Positions 1 through 64,000 of a DNA stretch of 64,000 bases are shown here, one piece after another. This DNA comes from Ecdyonurus torrentis (lineage: Eukaryota; Arthropoda; Insecta; Ephemeroptera; Heptageniidae), in contig OX439131.1 in NCBI GenBank assembly GCA_949318235.1, positions 32,934,631-32,998,630 of the forward strand, read 5' to 3'. Numbering within the stretch: position 1 is the stretch's first letter; the number at the start of each line of letters is the position of its first letter. The notes beneath the pieces are model-generated. The model saw only the letters and a program-made list of their open reading frames with translations. It was not told the DNA's origin and did no database searches. A program made the translations under genes and the position numbers.

Positions 1-850
1 GGTAATTATACATATAAAAAATTAATACAATTCATCTAAGTAAAGTTTAACCAAATATTTTGCTTTGGTATCTCAAAGGTAATTTTTCACAGTGTATTAA
101 TTACTACAATCTGGCATCCTAAAGCATTTGTCTTATAATATGTTATATGTATATATGTGAAGTCAAATGTATTATGTATGGTAGCTACTTGCTTGCCTAA
201 GGCATCATATCAAGCTATTTTTTTCTTCTTCTTCTGTATCTCTCGACATGTAATGCTTATGTATGACGAGTTAGCATCCACCACCAGTGACTGGCTCCTA
301 TCTGACCGCGAGCAGTGGGCCGTGAAGATGCATGACGTACTTACATACGTACATACAGGTCGTATTACCTTCAGTAGCCGCGTCATCGACCCGATTGCTA
401 CCTGTCTTCGTCCTTGTAGTCTTGCCTTCGAGCCTCGTTCACCGGTGATGTTTCTTACTTTGTCGTATAACAATTAGACGATCATGAGATTAACTTGTAC
501 GTAAAGTTGGACCACTTTTAACTTATAACTAATATTAACGTAATATTCTATTATATTTTTTTGTTAAGTTTTTTATTTTTTATTTTTTTTTATTTTTTTT
601 TTTTAAATTTATAGTTGCCCGAATATTTATTTATTGATTCAATCGAACCTTGTTGGTTTTGGAAAATATATAAAGCAGCATTTAAAAAAAAAACTGCGCA
701 AACTAGATTATTGTTCTTTGGTGCTGTAAGTTGAGTCTCAAAATAACTCAAAGTTCAGTTTTCAGTATTAAATTGCAAAATGATCCTTTTCCAAATATAT
801 ATTTTAACGAATCTATAATGAAATAGCTGATTTTTTAAAAAATAATTTAT

Positions 851-893
<43 letters not shown>
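851..893. repeat. Poly(T) tract
   Basis: An uninterrupted T run of about 43 bases. Confidence 0.95.
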
Positions 894-895
<2 letters not shown>

Positions 896-1831
896 ATTTT
901 GACTATATTATGCAATATTTTTCATTGCATTCTGATGTACTCATCGTTTCTACTCTTCACACGTTTAACTTTCCATTCTTTCTGTTTACAACTCAATTTC
1001 TCACCTTCTCTATATCTCTTATTGCCTTTAAATTAGTAAGACTAACCATGAAGCACGAATTTGACAAAATTTTCGTACCAGGATGCAGAAATTACGACTT
1101 GTTAAAATGCGCATTCACATTTTGAACTTAAAAAAAGTTAATTCTTAGAGGTGCAGGTCATCATGATTGTTTTGCTACAGTCACGCTGTAGTGGTTGTTA
1201 CCTCATCCCATGATGGTTTGATACAGTAGCCATCAGTTTGCCACGCCTGCTCCTCCTCTCTTGCTTGCTCTCAAGAGTTTTTTTTTTTTTTTTTTTTCGG
1301 TTGATGTTGCTACTTGATTGCACATCAGCCCACCTCACTGTTGGGCGATAATAACATCTCTACAGCACCATGACATATTTATTTCCACTGAAAACCATTA
1401 AAAATTGGAAAATAATGGCACTCCAAGAATATCCTTTTATACAATAACATCACCGACCAACGTAATTACAAAAATTTAATAATTAAGCTTTAGTTTTTTT
1501 TTCTATATACCTTGGCTACCAAATGATGAAATTCTATTAAAGATTTTTTTTTTATTGCTTCTAATGCTATTAATTTTTTTATCGTTAAATTTACTTCATG
1601 TGAGCTAAAAAAAAAGAAGAAGAAGAAGAGTGTTTGCAATTATAATACTGCAATTAATACTATAGTAATATACTTCTAGCGTTGCTAGATTCAAAATATA
1701 GTAAACTATTTGATCTAAAAATATATCGAGCAATATATATTGTTCTTTATTATTTTTAAATTGTATTCTTGTATTTCAGTTATTAATGTGATAACTGTTA
1801 AAAAACATTAAATTAAAAAGTCTTCTTTGTT

Positions 1832-1943
<112 letters not shown>

Positions 1944-2257
1944 GAGCGAGGTTAGGAAAAAACTCTTGCACGGAATCCCCAAATTATAAAAATTAATATT
2001 AGCCTTAATATTTAAAAATTATTATATATAAGATAATTATATATTTTTTATTGTCTTCTCCACGTTGCTGCTGCTACATTATTTGCAAAGGGGACATTTT
2101 CAAAAATTCTATGTCATCCTATAAAAATACTCATCTCTAGTTTGCATAAAACACAATTCTTAAAGGATTTCAAATTTACATTTTCTATTTAATTTTTTTG
2201 TAACATCATGAAACCTTATCTTGTTGCAGACGATAAACAAAAGCTTTTTTTTTTCTT

Positions 2258-2259
<2 letters not shown>

Positions 2260-2296
<37 letters not shown>
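2260..2296. repeat. Poly(A) tract
   Basis: An uninterrupted A run of about 37 bases. Confidence 0.95.
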
Positions 2297-2299
<3 letters not shown>

Positions 2300-5200
2300 G
2301 TATGTGACATTTTTGTATTAGGGTCACTTTAGGCAAAGCAGATCCCAGGGAGGTAACATTAGAGAAAATACGTGGCTTACATGTCCCTTATGTAAGGGTT
2401 AAAACCTTTATAAAATGACAAGAAAAGTCTTCTTATTCATGCATGTCACATGACACATATGTATGTTTACGTATAAATGTCACTTGTAAGAAAAGTTAAT
2501 TCTGTTTATAAATACAGAAAACTAACCCTCCCTTTACTCTATTTTAATCCTATAATGTATTCATTTAAATTGAAGTTAACCTTATTTTAAATTCCCTCTC
2601 TTTTTAAAAACAAACTTTTTCTTTTGTTATTTTTAATTCAGAGATGCTGTAAAAAATATATTATAAAATTAACTTAATTGTTATGTTTATTTGTTTTCTT
2701 ATGGTCAAGAGAATATATATATATATATATTATATAGTGTAGCATATTAAAATATACAGTATGTAATGTTTTTGAAAAGTTAGAAAGTTGAAAAGCTTTA
2801 ATATTATTACCCTTGTTTTTCTCATATACCCACCCCCCACCTTCTCCCCTACAGCGTGTTTTCTCAATTATTGCGCTCATGTTTGCTATAAATGCTTGAG
2901 TGAAGATCTCTCCTTCTCATCCTCCCCTTTTTTTACGTACTGGACCCTCTATCTTTTTTCTCCCTTTCAAATGCATCCTCATATTCTTTCTCTTTATATA
3001 CATTTGTAACCACACCGCTTTGTGATCAAAACTTTTTCATCATCAAAAGAACCCTTTCCTCCATTCATTCATTCATTGGAAACCAATTCCATTGTTGTCT
3101 TTTCTGATTTCTGTAAATAAACATATCAGATACGCCTTAAGTAACGCTAGTTAAATGTTTAAATGAGAGTATTATTATTGATTATTGTATCTGTCCTTAT
3201 TCTTTTGCAAAGTAAGAAAAATCTGTTTAATAAATTGACTGACTTATGGAGGAATAAAATGCTGGTGTCTAAAGTGGACAGGGATGGAGAGAGAGTGCTA
3301 ATATTTGGTAGGAATAAGAAAGGGTCCAACATTGCACCCCTATATAAAGTTCAATAATATATTATTGACCGTCTTGATCTACGTAGTTGTAAGAAAGAAT
3401 AAGACGAAGAAAAAAAAAATATATATATATTATATGAAAAATGTAAGGCGATAATGTGATGCCATTTGCGTGGAGAAAAGTTTTAGTCTGTGTTACCAAG
3501 GCACACGATAGTAGTTGCCGGTGGCGCCACCTAGTATGGGCGCCTGCCTATATAGCTTATAGAGAGGGATTCCCCTCCCTGCTTCTCTCTCTCTCTCTGT
3601 AGCTCGCTCTAATGACTCGTCTCCGGGCTTTGGCATTGACAGATGAGCTACACGTCCCGCGAGGAAACGGGACCATTTTTTTCTTTACATTTCTCCTCCC
3701 TACAATCCGCCCAACTGTAATGCTATTTTTTTTTGTCCCTTCATAGTAAGTGCAAGCAAGCAAGCACACAAAACGTGTTTGTACCCTTCCTTCACTCTCT
3801 TATGACTGTTACCGAAAATCCTTTTCCTTCAAGATGTATAGTAAATGAATGTGTTCTTCTTAAATCTAGAATATTTTTCCAAAAAGAGGTGTGTCAAAAG
3901 TTTGGCAAAAGAATTTTCTTTAAAAACGATTACTCATTCAATAAAATGTCACTAAAAAAAAAAAAAAAAAAAAAGGTTTTCTCTTAAGTCTTGTTAGTGA
4001 TTATTTATCTTTTTTAATATCTTGACAGTGCTGAATAATTTTTTGGAGTTTTATAATTTTTAATATAGTGTTTTGCATCATGTTAATTGGTATATGTCGC
4101 CTGAAGCTTGGGGGTGTATTATATAAGCATGCTCGTTTAGAGAATTTTGTTTTGACGTGTAGTTCATGCTCGCACGAAGCAGATTAAATAGATGTATCGT
4201 AATGTGATTTATGCCAACCAAACCCTTAGAAAGAAAAGAGAATATAATTTATAAAAAATAAAAATGTTTTTTTTTTTTTTCTATCTCCGCTTGTGATGTG
4301 AGGGTTGTTTGAAAAGAAATCAGCTGATACCTCGGTTGCTATGGTTACGCACAGATTTTTATATTACATATTAAAATGTCCATTATTATACCAAATGTGG
4401 AGGAATTATTATAATTTTTTTTTTTTCTGTTGAAGTCGTAAAGTTAAACTCTTGGTAAGTGGTAACATCGAAAAATAAAGAGGGGTCTTTCACTCTCATT
4501 GCAGAGGAAAGAAGTATATGCATACACTCTCTGCCACAGGTGGTAAATTATGACTAAACTTTTGGCTCGCTCTCTTTTTAACATTGCCTCCCTAATTTTT
4601 ATACCCTCTAGGCATAAACCGTGTACAATAAACGCTTCTCGCGCTATAGCGTAGTGTGTTAAACAGTGCGAATAAAATGATTTTTCTTGATGAATTGTTT
4701 TTTTATTACCACGTTGAAATTTTTAATAATATTTTTATAATAATTTATTTATGTTTGGTTAGTTATTTGAAGTGCTTTTACGTGCATTTTAATTCATGGA
4801 ATTTATAAAGATTGGTTTCTTTTATCAGCTTTTAATCTGCTTTAAGTTAAATTTAAATTGTCTTGTTGTAGATGTCATTTTTCTTATTTTATTTGAAGTG
4901 AACAAATTACTATGATCGTTCGAGGGGATGAGATTTGCGTGTGCATTAATATCAGCTTGATGTTGTCCATGTTGAGCGAGGCTGAGCATGAGGTCCCTGT
5001 GCACCACCTCCACCCCCGGGGGTGGGTAAAGACGTTTAGCTGTGTCGCGCGGGCGGCGAAATGTCGGTGGGCGTGGCACGACGGCGGCAGTGCGGCTGAA
5101 AGTGATCGGCGGAGTTTGCTGCCTCTGATTGCTCTGCTGGCTCGGGGCCATTTCTCATGTGCCTTTGTCACGCCGAGTAAATGCTGCTGACTTTCTTTTT

Positions 5201-7262
5201 CCACCCCCACTGCTATGTTTCCATTTTTCAAACTTGAGATAGTTGCTATAGTGTGGCTCCCCAGAGTCCCCGGCCCCTGACCCACTGTCCTCTTAGGCAA
5301 CCCGCTACGCACGCAAGCACGAAAAGTTGCATACCGACGTAGGAGCTTCCCCGTACCCGCCGCCTCTTATCTAATACGGAAAGCAATAAATAAAAGAAAT
5401 TGCAATGTTTTTTTTTCTATTACAAATCTAAAATTCTTAGTGTCACAATTAGAACTCTGATGCATTATATTAAAGCTCAGAAGAAGAAGAAAAAAAAAAA
5501 AAAAAAAAAAAAAAAGAGAGACATAAATAACAACACAAAGAAAATTTATTTGCTCCTTTTTTTATATACGTTGTTCATAATATAAAATATTAACACGGAA
5601 TAAATAACAGCTCTCAACTTTTAACATATTTTAAATTGTTTGTATTACATATGGCTTAAAAATCGAACTCGGTACTTTACACATAATACTATGACGTGTC
5701 TCAAAATTTTATAAAAATCTATATTATATATTATATTTTTTGTTCTATTAATATGAGCTCTTGGTTTTCATTGTTTAAAATGTATATTGTTTCCATCCTT
5801 GGGATGGCGGTGTGAATAGCGTGATTAATAGTAAAAAACGTACGCTCCCCACATAGCCCCTCCTATATAATGTTATAGTGAGCGAATTATTAATACTGTT
5901 GTCATAAGTGTATGCTAGCTTATACTGCTCTGCTTGTTTTTGTTGACTGATATAGACATGCACCCTTTTCCAACTTAATTAAGGCAGAGTGTAAGCTACA
6001 CAACGTCAAGTACGACCCAAGTAAAAGAACATACAAGAAACTGTGAGTTCATATTGATTGATAACATTTGTGCATGGTGATACATAAGAAGCAGGAGTCT
6101 TTAATAATAACAATAATAATATACTCGAACTCCCCCCCCCCCCTCCCCATTACCCCCTATCTCTTCTATATGACAGTTATAAAATGTATAATTATTTTGA
6201 TTTTATATCACAATATTATATTTTGATAACGAGCCATTTTGAAGAATGAAGAAATATAATTTTATATAAACTTTCTTGTTATTACAGAATTATAGTTGAG
6301 AAATTATATTAAATTACTGTTGATACAATTTTTTTTTATATGTTATTTTCTTTTGTAAATTTTGTTGGGCTTAAATTTATTATATAAACACTTATATGAG
6401 CGGAGAAACGAGAGAGAAAGAGAGACAGAGAGAGAAGGCAAAAAAAAAAAAAAAAAAAAAAACGAACTCGGGCCTTTAACATACGTTTGTATCTCGTATA
6501 TTTAGTTTTCCTCAATTTTCTCTCTTTCCCTGTACCATATATTATATCATCTATTCGTTATTTAAAGTTAGTATAAAAAATTCTTTGTTTGATTTGCATA
6601 GAGAGAGAGAGATGGAGAGAGCCATGTTTCGCTGAGACCGTGTCGTGTAGTTATCGCTACACCTAAACTCTTTTTACGGCTGACGGCGCGGTGGTTTTTG
6701 CATTCCCTTGGGGGCTACTGCTGAGTATAAAGTTAGGACAGTGGGGTTGGGGTTGAGAGACTCGGCCTTGGGGGGGAGGTGGATATGATGATCACACGGC
6801 TTATTGTGTTTATCGCGTGGAAAATTAATGTCTATACCCTCACCCACCTCAGTTATACCTAAGTACACGACAACTCAAACTCATTTCATACTATTTATTC
6901 TGTTATGTATACCCAACATTAGACCCTCTCAAAATTTCTCATCCACCCCAATTTTTTTTTTTTCTATACTAAAATAAACTGACCAAAAACTCTTGATGGT
7001 AAATTTTTATGAATTTCTCTACGTATGATATGTTGTAAGTAGAGAAAAAAAAATACGAACAAGGTCGTTTATTATATATATATATATATTTTTTTTATTA
7101 TAAAAACTATTATTCCATTTTTTATTTTCTTTAACGTACAAAATAAAAAATATACAATCGTGGCTATATTTTATGTCGTAGTTATATCTGTATGTGTGGT
7201 GGTGTCTCACATATATCTAACACCACATTGACTATACTGACCACATCTGCTAATTTAAACAT

Positions 7263-7268
<6 letters not shown>

Positions 7269-7300
<32 letters not shown>
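7269..7300. repeat. (TA)n microsatellite
   Basis: A short TA array continuing imperfectly to about 7312. Confidence 0.9.
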
Positions 7301-7308
<8 letters not shown>

Positions 7309-7614
7309 TATATTTTTTTTAAGCACAAGTTACCATAAACATAAATTTCACTATATGAAAGGGGAAAAATAAAGGTATAAAGACATGAACTTTTTTTCAT
7401 TAAATTGTGTATGATTTAAAATATGACTTGCCTTAAATAATATTACAGATAACTAATTAAATATACTTTTATATTGAAGACTGGGTATTTTGTTGGGGGT
7501 AAAAACTTCAACGGTATATTTCTCCAAGCATATTATGCAGGATGTGACTTATATTACACATTCCTATAAAGAGCAGTTGTAAATTCAAAACACACATTTC
7601 ATTTTATGTTTCAG

Positions 7615-63122
<55,508 letters not shown>

Positions 63123-64000
63123 CCACACCACTCCACATAGGAACTGCCTAAGTTCGTACTAGACTGAACCAAAAGTTCAAATAATTGCTTTCGTTGACAT
63201 GATACTCAGGACTTCACCATATATTATATAATTTCCACATTATACTTTAAGAATTTAGTTATATTATGCTTCTTTTTTTATTGAAAAAAATAATGTTTTT
63301 CGGTTTAATTTATTACTCTCTTAATAAAATTATATAATACTTATTTCTCAGTATTTTAAATATTTAATAATGTCTTGCTTTTTTTTTAATGAAGACTACA
63401 CTTTTTATTTTGATTTGATCAATTTTCTAAACCTTATTTCTTCTAATAGTTTTGAATGGAAACAAATCAAATAAAATTGCGTTTTTTTTTTTTTATATAT
63501 ATAAAATGTTGTTATATATTATGTTAAAACTAATTTAACGTTTGAAGACTTCATGATTCAAAATAATTAAATCATACTCTTTGCAAATTGATATTATATA
63601 ATAGTTTATATTGTTGCATTTGTCTAATAGTACAATTAAGGTTGTTCTAAATTATCATTTTTTTTTTGTCTAATTTCAATTTTTGTGTATAGATTTTAAG
63701 TAAAATGAAAAAAAAAAAAAATGCTCACTGTTAAATTTAATGCCTTTATAACCGTAATAATTAGCGGTCAACTTAATAAAAATAATAATAATAAGTGCTC
63801 TTATCACATTAAATGTATACATGTATTTATAATAAGTTTGAAATTATTAATTATTTTTATACTTGTTACAATGTTATAATAATCATTAATAATATATTCT
63901 TACAATAAAATAGTATAAATAAATGCACTTAATTGTAAGATTAATTGTTTCACCCAGAAAAAAAAATAATAAAATGTGAATTTTTGTACACTAAACAAAA
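63123..64000 (+). other. 3' UTR and flank of USP48 (end not defined)
   Basis: This is non-coding sequence after the stop codon, AT-rich with a poly-T run at about 63482. AATAAA hexamers occur at 63323-63328, 63470-63475, 63775-63780, 63904-63909, 63918-63923 and 63968-63973. In such AT-rich DNA the hexamer is expected by chance, so the cleavage site cannot be chosen. No further gene is visible to the end of the window. Confidence 0.6.
63470..63475 (+). terminator. Candidate polyadenylation signal AATAAA
   Basis: AATAAA about 350 bases after the USP48 stop, followed about 10 bases later by a T-rich run (63482-63494) that could serve as a downstream element. It is one of several hexamers in the 3' region. 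An earlier one at 63323 and later ones at 63775 and 63904 are equally possible by sequence alone. Confidence 0.35.

Overview
The window is 64 kb of very AT-rich eukaryotic DNA. It is dominated by introns and by simple repeats: long (TA)n, (CT)n/(GA)n and homopolymer tracts, plus one (TTTC)n(CATC)n compound array. Only one gene can be read with confidence. It is the 3' part of a ubiquitin-specific protease of the USP48 family, on the + strand. I reconstructed seven coding exons by eye (7615-7737, 11427-11539, 26869-26993, 28899-29057, 33250-33390, 51550-51634, 63097-63122). They join in one reading frame across canonical GT-AG introns and give 256 codons plus a split first codon. The catalytic peptidase domain and the start codon lie upstream of the window.

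The exons encode, in order, the last DUSP domain (with a C-x-H ... C-x-x-C quartet), a short disordered and then basic linker (LRRRKQRG), a ubiquitin-like domain, and an acidic tail ending in a GFTGTAL motif that resembles the C-terminus of animal USP48 proteins. The introns are 1.9 to 18.2 kb. The repeat style and the divergence of the protein suggest an arthropod with an SSR-rich, AT-rich genome. A decapod crustacean such as a penaeid shrimp is my best guess, not a proof.

Layout: 1-7614 is upstream intron with no recognised exon. 7615-11539 holds two DUSP exons. 11540-26868 is a large intron with a MITE copy near its start. 26869-29057 holds two exons around a short intron with an odd GC-rich open segment. 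33250-33390 is the main ubiquitin-like exon. 33391-51549 is an 18-kb intron with a 309-bp near-perfect fold-back element and a second MITE copy. 51550-51634 is the acidic-tail exon. 51635-63096 is an 11.5-kb intron with the (TTTC)(CATC) array, a putative 1.1-kb terminal-inverted-repeat segment and a CpG-rich promoter-like island. 63097-64000 is the last exon and 3' UTR.

The points most worth a second look are: (a) a TTAA-flanked MITE group with shared 5'-AGGNNTAGA termini, including a fold-back element able to make a long dsRNA inside the USP48 transcript; (b) an alternative USP48 C-terminus made by simply reading into the last intron, which keeps the GFTGT motif; (c) a perfect internal 5' splice site in the linker/Ubl exon; and (d) the promoter-like island in the last intron. 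No tRNA, rRNA, CRISPR array or prokaryotic feature was seen.
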